Source: Flavobacteriales bacterium
GTDB lineage: Bacteria > Bacteroidota > Bacteroidia > UBA10329
Length of the DNA: 64,000 nucleotides
Assembly: GCA_021741155.1 (NCBI GenBank)
Contig: JAIOYP010000008.1
Span: forward strand, 42,571 to 106,570
Reading direction: 5' to 3'
Shown: positions 25,941-35,678 of the stretch, piece after piece
Layout of the letters: each line of letters begins with the position of its first letter
Position numbering within the stretch: the stretch's first letter is position 1
Program-made: the position numbers and the translations under genes
The notes under the pieces: model-generated
What the model was told of the DNA's origin: nothing
What the model saw: only the letters and a program-made list of their open reading frames with translations
Databases searched by the model: none

Positions 25941-27131
25941 ATGAAAACAATGGACACCTTCTCCTTCTCCGGCAAAAAAGCACTCATTCGTGTAGATTTT
26001 AATGTGCCGCTCAATGCCGATTTCAACATTACAGACGACACGCGTATTCGCGCAGCCTTGCCAACCATCCAAAAGATATTGAAAGACGGAGGGGCCGTTA
26101 TTCTCATGAGCCATTTGGGAAGACCTAAAAGCGGACCAGAAGATAAATTCTCGCTCAAACACCTCGTTAATCATCTTACAAAAGCCATTGGTGTAAACGT
26201 AAAATTTGCTTCCGATTGTGTTGGAAAAGTGGCTACAGATGCAGCCTCATCCTTACAAATGGGTGAGGTTCTGCTATTGGAAAACCTTCGTTTCCACAAA
26301 GAAGAAGAAGCCGGAGACCGTGCCTTCTCAGAGCAGCTTTCTCAGTTGGGAGATGTGTATGTAAACGATGCCTTCGGAACCGCTCACCGTGCCCATGCCT
26401 CCACCACCGTTGTGGCAGATTTCTTTCCGAACGACAAACTTTTCGGCTACCTGATGGCAGCAGAAATAGAAAGCGTTGATAAGGTGCTTAGCGATTCCCA
26501 ACGACCCGTTACCGCTGTGATGGGCGGAGCAAAGGTTTCCTCCAAAATCTCCATCATCACCAATCTGATTGATAGCGTAGATCACATCATTATTGGTGGC
26601 GGAATGAGCTACACCTTTGCCAAAGCCATGGGCGGAACGGTAGGAAAATCGTTGGTTGAAGACGATTACCTCGAAACAGCCAAGAAGATTTTGGTGGATG
26701 CCGAGGCAAAAGGCGTAAGGATTCATTTGCCAGAAGACACCATTGCTGGAGATGCTTTTGACAATGCAGCCAACAAACAAACCTGCGCTACCAATGCCAT
26801 TCCTGATGGTTGGATGGGATTAGATATTGGACCAAAAACCGAGGCTGCCTACGATGCAGTTCTCCAATCATCCAATACAATCCTTTGGAACGGACCGATG
26901 GGTGTTTTTGAAATGGAATCATTCCAACACGGAACCAAAACGGTTGCGCTATCCATTGCAAAGGCAACTAAAAACGGAGCATTCTCATTAGTTGGTGGTG
27001 GCGATTCTGTAGCTGCCATCAACAAGTTCAATCTTGCCGATGAGGTAAGCTATGTATCTACAGGCGGGGGTGCCCTTCTCGAATACATGGAAGGAACCGA
27101 GCTGCCAGGAATTAAAGCTATTCGGGGATAA
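25941..27131 (+). CDS. pgk: Phosphoglycerate kinase
   Basis: A 396-residue protein from the ATG at 25941, normal for the family; the 518-residue ORF in the track is an upstream read-through. It shows [58 protein letters not shown] and the nucleotide-binding [10 protein letters not shown] with a final VGGGDSVAA. It makes ATP from 1,3-bisphosphoglycerate. Its last 14 bp overlap the convergent cvpA gene. Confidence 0.97.
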   Translation: MKTMDTFSFSGKKALIRVDFNVPLNADFNITDDTRIRAALPTIQKILKDGGAVILMSHLGRPKSGPEDKFSLKHLVNHLTKAIGVNVKFASDCVGKVATDAASSLQMGEVLLLENLRFHKEEEAGDRAFSEQLSQLGDVYVNDAFGTAHRAHASTTVVADFFPNDKLFGYLMAAEIESVDKVLSDSQRPVTAVMGGAKVSSKISIITNLIDSVDHIIIGGGMSYTFAKAMGGTVGKSLVEDDYLETAKKILVDAEAKGVRIHLPEDTIAGDAFDNAANKQTCATNAIPDGWMGLDIGPKTEAAYDAVLQSSNTILWNGPMGVFEMESFQHGTKTVALSIAKATKNGAFSLVGGGDSVAAINKFNLADEVSYVSTGGGALLEYMEGTELPGIKAIRG

Positions 27132-27678
27132 TTTCCCGAAACGCTTCTTCTACTTTCTCAAACTTTCTGCCCGATTTATCGAACAGATTGTCTCTGTTCA
27201 ATTCATCCAACACAGGAAGAATAAGAGGGGCAACTTTGCCAACTGGTTCATAGAGAAACGAGCCCGTGGCCGATTCTCCTTTGTTAAATCGCTCAAGCAA
27301 TTCGGCTCGGTTGAATAGCAAAATCACCGTGCTCATCAGAAATGCCATTCTCAGAATTCCGAATAAAGCACCGGCAATTTTATTCAACCAGCTCAGCGCC
27401 ATGGCATGTGCAAGCCCTTGTATGGCCTGTGCAAAAAAATGAACCAGAATGATTACAGCCAACAGGATAATTCCGAAAGCGATGATTGGGAGTAGGTCGT
27501 TTGTGATCTCGGTGTTCTTGTAAATGAAGTCGGCTAACTCATTTGCAAAACCAACCCCGATGGCGATGCCGGCAATTAGCCCCACAAGCCTCGCCATTTC
27601 CATAATGAACCCGCTTGTTATCCCTTTGTAAAGACCCCAGGCCATTGGGAGGGCGAGGAGGAGATCAAGCCAATTCAT
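27118..27678 (-). CDS. CvpA family membrane protein
   Basis: A 186-residue protein with four hydrophobic segments (about 3-20, 25-47, 60-85 and 100-122). The repeated glycine-rich first helices ([24 protein letters not shown]) are typical of CvpA/colicin V production proteins. The molecular role is unsettled; homologues affect envelope stress tolerance. Its ATG overlaps the stop codon of the upstream VWA gene (ATGA), so they form an operon. Confidence 0.88.
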   Translation of the reverse strand: MNWLDLLLALPMAWGLYKGITSGFIMEMARLVGLIAGIAIGVGFANELADFIYKNTEITNDLLPIIAFGIILLAVIILVHFFAQAIQGLAHAMALSWLNKIAGALFGILRMAFLMSTVILLFNRAELLERFNKGESATGSFLYEPVGKVAPLILPVLDELNRDNLFDKSGRKFEKVEEAFREIIPE

Positions 27679-28862
27679 CAGTAATCCAGACTATAACCGT
27701 GCTTCTCGGCCGTTTCGACAATTGTTCGGTTCACCACTCCGAAAAACGTTTTTCCAAAGCGGTAGTTTTCTAGCTTTTCCCGTTTTTCTCGTAGGAATTG
27801 TTCTCGCTGCGTGCTGAGCATTTTAATAATTGAGATGTATTCTTTCCGTTCATATCCAACCTCCGCCAAATGCATGAGAAATTCGTCATTCGATAATTCA
27901 TTCAGTCTCGGATCCATAAATTTTGTGCTTTGTTTTAGCGCCTCTCCGCCTGTATTCTCAAGGTCAATCAAATCCCAAGAAGCGTTCAATCCCTGATATA
28001 GCCCCGTTACCTTAAAAAACGTTCTTGCTTCCACCTGATTTTCTCCTTGAAGTTCGGCTTCTTCGTCCAAATCAGCCTGCATTTCAAATCGGCTGATGCC
28101 TGAATTACCATAATAAACATAGGTGGTATTTATCATGTGGCTAGCTTCGCGAAGCATAGCTCCATCATACGATTTTTCAAGAACGATTGCTGGTTCTTTC
28201 AGTCCAATAATGTTGAATGAGCCTCCTGTTTGTGCGGCCATTTCATTCCAATCCTGCTGCTCTTTGTCGTTAGAATAGGTCATGAAGTAAAGTGAATGAA
28301 CCGTGATTCCTTTTTCCTGAGCATCACGAATTGGCTTGTTGAATCCGGGCCCTGCAGATGGTTTGCCGTTTCCTGCCACAAACATCATTCTAATGGCGTT
28401 GGGATCTTTAGACCAGTTGAGGCTATTGACCGCCACATCTAGCGCATGCCCCATGAAATAATTCCCTGGTGCACTTACATCCTTAATCTGATAAAAAGGA
28501 TAAGCCGCTGCATCAATATCGTTGGTTAGATCCGAAATGATTTGAACATAGTTGTTCTCACTCTTAAAACTAGGTCTGCCCATACATACAATTCCCAGCC
28601 TATAGTTCGGAGTTGGACTCAAACGCGCCATTTCATTCTGAATCTCCCAAAATTTACCTCTTACTGACGAAAGAATTCCTCCAGTACTTCCGCTTATGTC
28701 AATTACGAATACGATATCGATGGGAGAGCCATTGTTGGGAAGGGTAGGTAAGATTTCAGCCTTGACATCAACCTGAACAACCGACCAAAGGAGGCAGAAT
28801 GCTGTAAGTGAACGACCAAGTTGGCGTACTGTCAATCGGAAGGCGTTCTCGTAAGGGTGCAT
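27678..28862 (-). CDS. Exported von Willebrand factor A domain protein
   Basis: I use the ATG at 28862, giving 394 residues; the ORF track begins at an upstream TTG that lies in the -7 box. A signal peptide ends near VDVKA. The VWA domain starts DIVFVIDISGSTGG, containing the metal-ion adhesion site D-x-S-x-S, and continues to about residue 225. The C-terminal part (FKVTGLYQGLNASWDL, then a basic helix) is unknown. VWA domains bind ligands or partner proteins, here probably in the periplasm. Confidence 0.85.
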   Translation of the reverse strand: MHPYENAFRLTVRQLGRSLTAFCLLWSVVQVDVKAEILPTLPNNGSPIDIVFVIDISGSTGGILSSVRGKFWEIQNEMARLSPTPNYRLGIVCMGRPSFKSENNYVQIISDLTNDIDAAAYPFYQIKDVSAPGNYFMGHALDVAVNSLNWSKDPNAIRMMFVAGNGKPSAGPGFNKPIRDAQEKGITVHSLYFMTYSNDKEQQDWNEMAAQTGGSFNIIGLKEPAIVLEKSYDGAMLREASHMINTTYVYYGNSGISRFEMQADLDEEAELQGENQVEARTFFKVTGLYQGLNASWDLIDLENTGGEALKQSTKFMDPRLNELSNDEFLMHLAEVGYERKEYISIIKMLSTQREQFLREKREKLENYRFGKTFFGVVNRTIVETAEKHGYSLDY

Positions 28863-28871
28863 TTTCGGGCG

Positions 28872-28879
28872 CAAAAATA
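28872..28879 (-). promoter_or_regulatory. -7 box TATTTTTG before the VWA gene
   Basis: An exact TAnnTTTG match on the minus strand, 9 bp before the ATG at 28862. It faces the opposite -7 box of the divergent gene at 28921, so both genes are started from one 60-bp region. Confidence 0.55.
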
Positions 28880-28908
28880 ATGTTTTGAGATTGTCGGTTC
28901 AGGTACAC

Positions 28909-28916
28909 TAATTTTG
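28909..28916 (+). promoter_or_regulatory. -7 box TAATTTTG, 4 bp before the ATG at 28921
   Basis: An exact TAnnTTTG match followed by TGCC and the start codon. A possible -33 TTG lies at 28891-28893. A leaderless transcript is predicted. Confidence 0.6.
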
Positions 28917-28920
28917 TGCC

Positions 28921-29268
28921 ATGCTTGATCTTGACTTACAACGGGAGTGGAAAGAAGTTTTGACCAATTTGGAATCCAAGTTTGGCGAGGGAATGGATTT
29001 GGATGCCGTGCTTTTCCTTATCGGTGTTCAGGAACTTGGACAAGGATATCGCGAATTCAAAAAGCACGAGAAGACCGATTTGATGCACATTGCGATCTGT
29101 CGGCTTTTGAGCCAGTATGGTTATTATGAGTTAATTGGGGAAGACGAGGACGGCTGGCCACACTACAAGGAACTCGGCAAATTGCCACGTTTGAACCCAA
29201 ATCAGCAAAGCCTTTTAATGAAAGAGTCGATAATCGACTATTTTAAAGGAGCTGGGCTAACGACCTAA
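28921..29268 (+). CDS. Conserved hypothetical Bacteroidota protein
   Basis: A 115-residue, soluble, acidic, mainly helical protein. Segments such as DLDAVLFLIGVQELGQGYREF and LMHIAICRLLSQYGYYELIG are evenly hydrophobic, suggesting a compact helical fold. It has no signal peptide. I recall similar short proteins across Flavobacteriia without known function. It has its own -7 box and converges directly on the lipoprotein gene at 29269. Confidence 0.75.
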   Translation: MLDLDLQREWKEVLTNLESKFGEGMDLDAVLFLIGVQELGQGYREFKKHEKTDLMHIAICRLLSQYGYYELIGEDEDGWPHYKELGKLPRLNPNQQSLLMKESIIDYFKGAGLTT

Positions 29269-29640
29269 TTACTCAACGATTACCGTTTTCTCTACGGTTT
29301 CGCCTTGTTCCAAAATGATGTAATTCTCTACATCAGTAAAGTTTCCCAACTGCACATCATATTGAATGATGGCATCCTCAAACCAAACAAACGTTGCTTT
29401 TCCGTCTGTACCGGTGAAAATATTGGTGTCGATGTGTTCAGCACCCACCTTGTCTAGATAAAACCGAACGGTTGCAAGAACAGCAGGAACTTGAACGGTA
29501 TCGCCCGTCACGAAATTCACAGAATCTTTAAGGACTTTAACCACTCCTGTGGCATCCTTGTTTTTCTTGCAAGACGAAGCCATTACCACAACCGCAAGCA
29601 GCAGTGCGGACACTCCCAAAATATTTCTAACGCTTTTCAT
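29269..29640 (-). CDS. Small lipoprotein of unknown function
   Basis: A 123-residue protein. The signal peptide has a lipobox ASSC (Cys24) followed by Lys-Lys. The mature part (VLATVRFYLDKVGAEHIDTNIFTGTDGKATFVWF) looks like a single beta-sandwich or carboxypeptidase-regulatory-like domain. It is divergent from the cyclophilin gene. No closer family recognised. Confidence 0.75.
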   Translation of the reverse strand: MKSVRNILGVSALLLAVVVMASSCKKNKDATGVVKVLKDSVNFVTGDTVQVPAVLATVRFYLDKVGAEHIDTNIFTGTDGKATFVWFEDAIIQYDVQLGNFTDVENYIILEQGETVEKTVIVE

Positions 29641-29737
29641 GTTCTATTTGCTTTTCAAAAAATGGAGGCCAAGGCTTAAATGGTATAAATGTTGCCATGC
29701 TTATATTCGCACGATCCAAAAATACAAATTAGACACT

Positions 29738-30373
29738 ATGAAAAAGACATTCTTACTCTTTGCTGCCGCGATGTTCCTTTCTACATCAATCACTTTAGCA
29801 CAATCAGAGCCCGTTGTGCTCATCAGTACTTCTTACGGAAACATCAAGGTTAAACTCTATAACGAAACACCACTGCACCGCGACAATTTCCTTGAATTGG
29901 CAAAATCTGGCAAGTTTGATGGCTCCGTTTTCCATCGCGTCATCAATAAGTTCATGATTCAAGGCGGAGGAAACGCAGCGTTGGGAACGATTGATGATCG
30001 ACCAAACATTCCTGCTGAGATTAACCCAAAATTCATTCACAAGAAAGGGGCGTTGGCAGCCGCAAGAATGGGCGATAACGTCAATCCGCAGCGTATGTCA
30101 AGCGGGTCTCAGTTTTACATCGTTCAAGGACAAACATATCCTGTTGAGAGAATGGATCAAATGAGCGAGCGTTCGGGCGTTTCGTACACGGATGAGCAGA
30201 AAAAGGCATACGCAGAAATTGGAGGAACTCCGCATTTGGACATGCAATACACCGTTTTTGGTGAAGTAATTGAAGGATTGGATGTGGTTGATAAGATTGC
30301 TGAGGTGAAAACACACCAAGCAGATGTTCCGGTTGATCCAATTCCGATGAAAGTGACCATTATCAGCAAATAA
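29738..30373 (+). CDS. Exported cyclophilin-type peptidylprolyl isomerase
   Basis: A 211-residue protein from the ATG at 29738; the track extension upstream is non-coding. A signal peptide ends near ITLAQ. The cyclophilin active-site block is present: FHRVINKFMIQGGG (catalytic Arg), then ARMGDNVNPQRMSSGSQFYIVQG and FGEVIEGLDVVDKIA. It catalyses proline cis-trans isomerisation of exported proteins in the periplasm. A strong hairpin follows. Confidence 0.93.
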   Translation: MKKTFLLFAAAMFLSTSITLAQSEPVVLISTSYGNIKVKLYNETPLHRDNFLELAKSGKFDGSVFHRVINKFMIQGGGNAALGTIDDRPNIPAEINPKFIHKKGALAAARMGDNVNPQRMSSGSQFYIVQGQTYPVERMDQMSERSGVSYTDEQKKAYAEIGGTPHLDMQYTVFGEVIEGLDVVDKIAEVKTHQADVPVDPIPMKVTIISK

Positions 30374-30394
30374 TCCACGTATTACATCTTATTT

Positions 30395-30423
30395 GAACAG
30401 GCCGCCAATTGCGCGGCCTGTTC
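30395..30423 (+). terminator. Terminator after the cyclophilin gene, fused to the pheS promoter
   Basis: GAACAGGCCGC (30395-30405) and GCGGCCTGTTC (30413-30423) form an 11-bp GC-rich stem with loop CAATTGC, followed directly by TATTTTTG. The T-run serves as the U-tract and, at the same time, TATTTTTG is the -7 box of pheS. Confidence 0.85.
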
Positions 30424-30431
30424 TATTTTTG
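30424..30431 (+). promoter_or_regulatory. -7 box TATTTTTG of pheS
   Basis: An exact TAnnTTTG match immediately after the terminator stem. CCCC and then the pheS ATG follow, predicting a leaderless transcript. Confidence 0.6.
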
Positions 30432-30435
30432 CCCC

Positions 30436-31458
30436 ATGCTAAAGAAACTCGAAGACTACGAGAAACAGATTCAGGAACTGGTAATTGCCAGCAAGGATGA
30501 TTTAGAGAATTTCCGTCTGCAATTCCTTTCCAAAAAGGGAATTATACCACAGCTTTTTACTGCGTTCCGCGATGTGCCGAATGAGCAGAAAAAAGAGTTT
30601 GGACAGAAACTGAACGAGTTGAAGGATTTGGCTGAAACCAAATTCAGCGAGCTTCAAACGGAGCTAAAATCCAGCACCAAAAAAGGTGCTGATGACATTG
30701 ACTTGACCGTTCCCCCGTTTCCAACAGAATTGGGAACGCGCCATCCAGTAAACATGGTTCGTAGAGAGGTGGTCGGGATCTTCGAAAGAATCGGATTCAC
30801 CGTTTCCGAAGGACCAGAAATTGAAGACGATTGGCACAACTTCTCTGCATTAAATTTTCCACCAGAGCATCCAGCTCGTGACATGCAAGACACGTTTTTC
30901 GTGGGAAAAGATCCTGATTTCGCATTGAGAACGCACACGTCTTCCGTTCAGGTTCGGGTGATGGAAAACCAGAAACCGCCTATCAGAACCATTTCTCCAG
31001 GTCGAGTTTTTCGTAATGAGGCGATTTCTGCAAGAGCCCATTGCATCTTCCATCAAATTGAAGGATTGTATATTGATAAGAACGTTTCGTTTGCTGATAT
31101 GAAAGACACGCTGCTCTACTTTGCACGTGAGTTTTACGGTCCAGAAACGAAGATTCGATTGCGGCCATCTTACTTCCCGTTTACCGAGCCAAGTGCCGAA
31201 ATGGATGTGTATTGGGGCTTAGAAACCGAAGCTGATTACCGCATCACTAAAGGAACTGGCTGGCTTGAAGTGTTGGGTTGCGGAATGGTTGATCCAAACG
31301 TGCTGAAATCATGTGGTATCGACCCAGAAATCTATTCTGGATTTGCCTTCGGAATGGGCATCGAGCGAACCGCCATGCTCAAATATCAAGTGAAAGACCT
31401 TCGCTTATTCTTCGAAAACGACAAACGTTTCTTAGATCAATTTAAAGCCGCTTACTAA
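30436..31458 (+). CDS. pheS: Phenylalanine--tRNA ligase alpha subunit
   Basis: A 340-residue protein from the ATG at 30436; the nine-codon extension in the track runs through the terminator. An N-terminal coiled-coil region is followed by class II synthetase motifs: [75 protein letters not shown] and [16 protein letters not shown]. It aminoacylates tRNA-Phe together with PheT, which is not in this window. Confidence 0.97.
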   Translation: MLKKLEDYEKQIQELVIASKDDLENFRLQFLSKKGIIPQLFTAFRDVPNEQKKEFGQKLNELKDLAETKFSELQTELKSSTKKGADDIDLTVPPFPTELGTRHPVNMVRREVVGIFERIGFTVSEGPEIEDDWHNFSALNFPPEHPARDMQDTFFVGKDPDFALRTHTSSVQVRVMENQKPPIRTISPGRVFRNEAISARAHCIFHQIEGLYIDKNVSFADMKDTLLYFAREFYGPETKIRLRPSYFPFTEPSAEMDVYWGLETEADYRITKGTGWLEVLGCGMVDPNVLKSCGIDPEIYSGFAFGMGIERTAMLKYQVKDLRLFFENDKRFLDQFKAAY

Positions 31459-31459
31459 G

Positions 31460-33001
31460 ATGAAAGACAAGATTAAAGAGCTGAAGGAAAAGCAGGAGCT
31501 GGCCATGTTGGGCGGTGGCGAAAACCGCATCGAATCGCAACACGCAAAGGGAAAATTAACTGCTCGTGAAAGGCTGGAATTATTGCTAGACGAAGGAAGT
31601 TTCGAGGAAATCGGAATGTTTATCACGCATCGTTCGGTTGAATTCGGTCTAGAAAGACAGAAGTTTTTAGGCGATGGCGTTGTAACTGGCTACGGAAATA
31701 TTCATGGTCGATTGGTGTATGTTTTTGCTCAGGATTTTACTGTTTTTGGCGGTTCGTTGGCCGAAATGCATGCCGAGAAGATTTGCCGAATTATGGACTT
31801 GGCTATGGAAAATGGTGCGCCTGTTATTGGACTGAACGATTCTGGCGGTGCCCGTATCCAAGAAGGCGTGGTTTCGCTTGGCGGCTATGCTGATATATTT
31901 TACAAAAACACACGGGCTTCGGGTGTCATTCCACAGATTTCGGCTATTATGGGACCATGCGCTGGCGGGGCTGTTTATTCTCCTGCACTCACCGATTTTG
32001 TGATGATGGTTCAGGATTCTAGCTACATGTTTGTTACTGGCCCTAACGTGGTGAAAACCGTAACGCACGAAGAAGTTACTTCTGAAGAATTAGGAGGCGC
32101 GAGTACACACTCAACAAAATCTGGCGTAACACACTTCTCGTTCGCCAATGATTTGGAGTGTATTGAGAATCTGAAAAAACTGTTGAGCTACGTTCCGCAG
32201 AACTGCGAAGAGGAAGCTCCATCCGTTCCTTACCATGCTTCGGATGAAACGCGTGTTGTGTTGGACGACATCATCCCAGAAAACCCGAATCAGCCTTACG
32301 ACATTAAAGAAGTGATTGAACAGGTTGCAGATGCGAGTTCATTTTTTGAAGTTCACAAGGATTTTGCAGAGAACATGGTTGTGGGCTTTGCACGATTGGG
32401 TGGAAAAAGCATTGGAATTGTAGCCAATCAACCAGCCATTCTTGCTGGAGTACTGGATATAGATGCATCCACAAAAGGAGCACGTTTTGTCCGTTTCTGC
32501 GATTGCTTCAATATCCCATTGCTTGTGTTTGAAGATGTACCAGGATTCCTTCCAGGAACAGACCAAGAATGGAATGGCATCATTTCTAATGGGGCGAAAT
32601 TGCTTTATGCATTCAGCGAAGCAACTGTTCCGCGTATTACGGTTATCACTCGTAAAGCTTACGGTGGTGCGTATGATGTGATGAACAGCAAGCACATTGG
32701 TGCCGATATGAATTACGCTTGGCCATCAGCAGAAATTGCCGTGATGGGCGCAAAAGGCGCAGCTGAAATCATCTTTCGAAACGAGATAAGTGCTGCTGCC
32801 GACCCAGAAGCTAAACTCAAGGAAAAAGAAGACGAATACGTGAAGCATTTTGCTAATCCTTATCGCGCAGCTGAGAAAGGATATGTTGACGAAGTGATTC
32901 TTCCATCGGATACTCGAAAAAAACTAATGCGTGCCTTTGACATGTTGAAAAACAAAGCAGCAACCTTGCCGAAAAAGAAGCACGGAAATATTCCGTTGTA
33001 A
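31460..33001 (+). CDS. Acyl-CoA (propionyl/methylmalonyl) carboxylase, carboxyltransferase subunit
   Basis: A 513-residue protein. The crotonase-fold carboxyltransferase halves are clear: [80 protein letters not shown] and [18 protein letters not shown]. It transfers CO2 from carboxybiotin to propionyl-CoA, or works in a methylmalonyl-CoA decarboxylase. No biotin carboxylase or carrier gene is adjacent, so its partners are elsewhere. It begins one base after the pheS stop. Confidence 0.92.
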   Translation: MKDKIKELKEKQELAMLGGGENRIESQHAKGKLTARERLELLLDEGSFEEIGMFITHRSVEFGLERQKFLGDGVVTGYGNIHGRLVYVFAQDFTVFGGSLAEMHAEKICRIMDLAMENGAPVIGLNDSGGARIQEGVVSLGGYADIFYKNTRASGVIPQISAIMGPCAGGAVYSPALTDFVMMVQDSSYMFVTGPNVVKTVTHEEVTSEELGGASTHSTKSGVTHFSFANDLECIENLKKLLSYVPQNCEEEAPSVPYHASDETRVVLDDIIPENPNQPYDIKEVIEQVADASSFFEVHKDFAENMVVGFARLGGKSIGIVANQPAILAGVLDIDASTKGARFVRFCDCFNIPLLVFEDVPGFLPGTDQEWNGIISNGAKLLYAFSEATVPRITVITRKAYGGAYDVMNSKHIGADMNYAWPSAEIAVMGAKGAAEIIFRNEISAAADPEAKLKEKEDEYVKHFANPYRAAEKGYVDEVILPSDTRKKLMRAFDMLKNKAATLPKKKHGNIPL

Positions 33002-33058
33002 GTGCAATGTCCTGAGGAATCCTTTTCTTTACGGACAAGGTAAACCATAACCCACATT

Positions 33059-35017
33059 ATGATTCGCCAAACCCACATTAGGCACATTCTTGTGCTGTTT
33101 TTCGTGTTTATTGTAGGTCACTCCAGTGCTCAATCGAACGCGGATAGTCTGCTGCGTGTGCTTCATTCAGGCAAACCAGACGTAACCACTTACACTGCGC
33201 TTATTTGGGTGTATGTGTTCAATCAACCCGATTCGGCTATTTATTTCGGAAATCGTGCCCTTGCAGAAAGCAAAAGAACGGGAGTGGATTCGTTGCTTGG
33301 CGGCATCTACAACCGAATGGGTGTGGCATATGATATCAAGTCTATTCCAGACTCAGCACTCTATTTTTATGGTCTGGCCTTGGCCGATGCCAAAAAGACT
33401 GGAAGTTTGAAAACGGAAGGAGGCGCGCTCAACAACATCGGCCTTATTTATTGGAACATAGGCGAGCTTGAAAAAGCAATTGATTATTACATCCAAGCTG
33501 CCGAAAAGTTTGAGAAGATTGGTAATCGGCTTGGCCTTGGAAACACCTACAACAACATTGGACTCATCCTTTCTGAGGATGGTCAAATCGAAAAAAGCAG
33601 GCGATACTACAATCAAGCGTTGAAAATTCGACTAGAGATTGGCCACAAATCAGGTGTGGCAGCGACTTATCTCAATGTTTCTCATTTGTTCGCATTGGCC
33701 AAAAACAACAATGTTGATTCCGCAGTTTATTACGTCCAAAAGGCGATTCCTCTTTATCAAGAGGAAAATGATTTGTACGGATTGGCTCGGGCATACAGGC
33801 ATTTGGCAGACACGTACAAGGTGTCGAAAAGGTTCAATGAGTCTCTAGAATATTTGCAAAAGGCACTTTCTATTCAGCTTAAGCTCGGAAATTCTGAAGG
33901 CTACGCATCTACGTACTACAACATTTCTGATGTATACCACTATTTGGACGATTTTAAAAATGAGCTTTCTTATCTGGACACTGCCGAGATGTATGCGCTG
34001 CAAAACTCCGATTTGTCTCTTCTTTGGAAAGTGTATCGAACTAAAGCAAGAGCTTTTGGGCGCTCTGGCCGCCATTCAGAAGCCTATCCGTATTGGATTA
34101 AATACGACAACCTGAAAGATAGTTTGGTTAATGCCGAGCGCAGTTTTCAAGTAGAAGAATTAGAAACGCAGTACCGAACGGCACAAAAGGATGCCGAAAT
34201 TGCGGATAAGAAAGTGGCTTTGGCCGAGGCCAAATTAAAGCTGGGAAACCGCACCAAATGGATTGCAGGTCTTTTAGGTGGCTTGATTTCGTTCCTGCTT
34301 TTTGGATTTGCGCTATTTCAGGTTTACAGAAGAAAAGCCCAGGCAGAAAAGGATGCAGCTATCATTGTGGAACGCGAACGTGGGTTGGTGGCCATGATTG
34401 AAGCTACTGAAGAAGAAAGGAAGCGGATTGCCAAGGATCTTCACGATGGAATTGTGCAAACGCTTACAGGTTTGAGCTTGCGCTTGCAGAAAGGATTTTC
34501 GATGATTAAGGATGTTTCTGAAGAGCAAAAGGAACGATACAATGAATCGAAAGCAATGCTTGATGATTCGATTGCAGAGGTTAGAAACATCAGCCATCAA
34601 ATGATGCCACGTGCGTTGAGTGATCTGGGATTGATTCCAGCGTTGGACGATATGCTGAACAAAAGCCTTGGAAGCACCGAGATTGTCTATGAGTTTGAAC
34701 ACCACAGAATGGAAGGCGAACGTTTTCCTGAGAATGTGGAGATAAGCCTTTATCGCATTTGCCAAGAATTGGTGAACAACATTATCAAACATTCGCAGGC
34801 AAAAGCCGTTTCGGTTCAATTATTGAAAACGAAAAGCCATTTGGTATTGGTGGTAGAAGACAACGGAAAGGGCTTTAAATTTGATTCCGCAGAAAGTAGA
34901 AATGGAATTGGTTTGATGAACATTTCTAGCCGTGCTAAAGCCATAAATGGAGAAGTAAACTACCAACCTAGTCCAAAGCAAGGAACGGTTGCAACTATAA
35001 GAATCCCACTACCATGA
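33059..35017 (+). CDS. TPR-containing sensor histidine kinase (NarX/DesK-type)
   Basis: A 652-residue protein. A signal peptide is followed by about seven TPR units (for example NNIGLIYWNIGELEKAIDYY, TYNNIGLILSEDGQIEKS), presumably periplasmic. A membrane helix lies at about 400-420, then a coiled coil. The HisKA_3 dimerisation domain has EEERKRIAKDLHDGIVQ with phospho-acceptor His. The ATPase domain has ELVNNIIKHSQA (N box), VVEDNGKGF (G1) and GIGLMNISSRA (G2). Stimulus unknown. Its stop overlaps the start of the response regulator by 4 bp. Confidence 0.93.
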   Translation: MIRQTHIRHILVLFFVFIVGHSSAQSNADSLLRVLHSGKPDVTTYTALIWVYVFNQPDSAIYFGNRALAESKRTGVDSLLGGIYNRMGVAYDIKSIPDSALYFYGLALADAKKTGSLKTEGGALNNIGLIYWNIGELEKAIDYYIQAAEKFEKIGNRLGLGNTYNNIGLILSEDGQIEKSRRYYNQALKIRLEIGHKSGVAATYLNVSHLFALAKNNNVDSAVYYVQKAIPLYQEENDLYGLARAYRHLADTYKVSKRFNESLEYLQKALSIQLKLGNSEGYASTYYNISDVYHYLDDFKNELSYLDTAEMYALQNSDLSLLWKVYRTKARAFGRSGRHSEAYPYWIKYDNLKDSLVNAERSFQVEELETQYRTAQKDAEIADKKVALAEAKLKLGNRTKWIAGLLGGLISFLLFGFALFQVYRRKAQAEKDAAIIVERERGLVAMIEATEEERKRIAKDLHDGIVQTLTGLSLRLQKGFSMIKDVSEEQKERYNESKAMLDDSIAEVRNISHQMMPRALSDLGLIPALDDMLNKSLGSTEIVYEFEHHRMEGERFPENVEISLYRICQELVNNIIKHSQAKAVSVQLLKTKSHLVLVVEDNGKGFKFDSAESRNGIGLMNISSRAKAINGEVNYQPSPKQGTVATIRIPLP

Positions 35018-35649
35018 GCGATATCCGATTGATACTTGTTGATGATCATCAGATTGTTTTGGATGGTCTTAAATCCTTGCTCGATGACTTGGAAGGCTTT
35101 GATTGTGTTGCAACAGCCGACAACGGTCAGAAAGCACTCGATTTACTGAAGATATTTGAGGTGGATGTGGTTTTGATGGACATCGACATGCCCGTTATGA
35201 ACGGAATAGAAGCAACGCGTAGAATCAAAAAGGAATATCCAAGAGTGAAGGTCATTTCCCTTACGCAGCACAGCGAGCGCGGCATGGTTCGGCAATTGCT
35301 CGATTGCGGTTCGGACGGATACTTGCTTAAAAATATCGCTCAAGACGAACTGGCTAGTGCCATTCGCAGGGTGAACAAGGGCGAAAATGTTTTTTCCAGC
35401 GAAGTGTCTATGAGCTTGGCTGGTAAAGCGGTGGAGAAGAACTCGAACGGAGTTGAAGTAGAAATCACCGAAAGGGAAATTGAGATTCTCTCTCTTATTT
35501 CAGAAGGATTGAGTAGCAAACAGGTGGGCGACAAACTATTTATCAGTCCGCGAACGGTTGACACGCACCGAACCAACCTGATGAATAAGCTCGATATTCA
35601 CAACATTGCTGGTCTTATCCGGTTTGCGCTCAAGAACGGCTACACGTAG
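35014..35649 (+). CDS. NarL/FixJ family response regulator
   Basis: A 211-residue protein. The receiver domain has the acidic pair in LILVDDHQI, phospho-acceptor Asp in VVLMDIDMPVMNG and conserved Lys in GYLLKNI. The LuxR-type helix-turn-helix is ITEREIEILSLISEGLSSKQVGDKLFISPRTVDTH. It is the partner of the preceding TPR kinase (ATGA overlap) and should bind DNA as a dimer when phosphorylated. Targets are unknown. Confidence 0.95.
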   Translation: MSDIRLILVDDHQIVLDGLKSLLDDLEGFDCVATADNGQKALDLLKIFEVDVVLMDIDMPVMNGIEATRRIKKEYPRVKVISLTQHSERGMVRQLLDCGSDGYLLKNIAQDELASAIRRVNKGENVFSSEVSMSLAGKAVEKNSNGVEVEITEREIEILSLISEGLSSKQVGDKLFISPRTVDTHRTNLMNKLDIHNIAGLIRFALKNGYT

Positions 35650-35678
35650 GCTTATGAACGTAGGCGCGGGCTCTGAAT

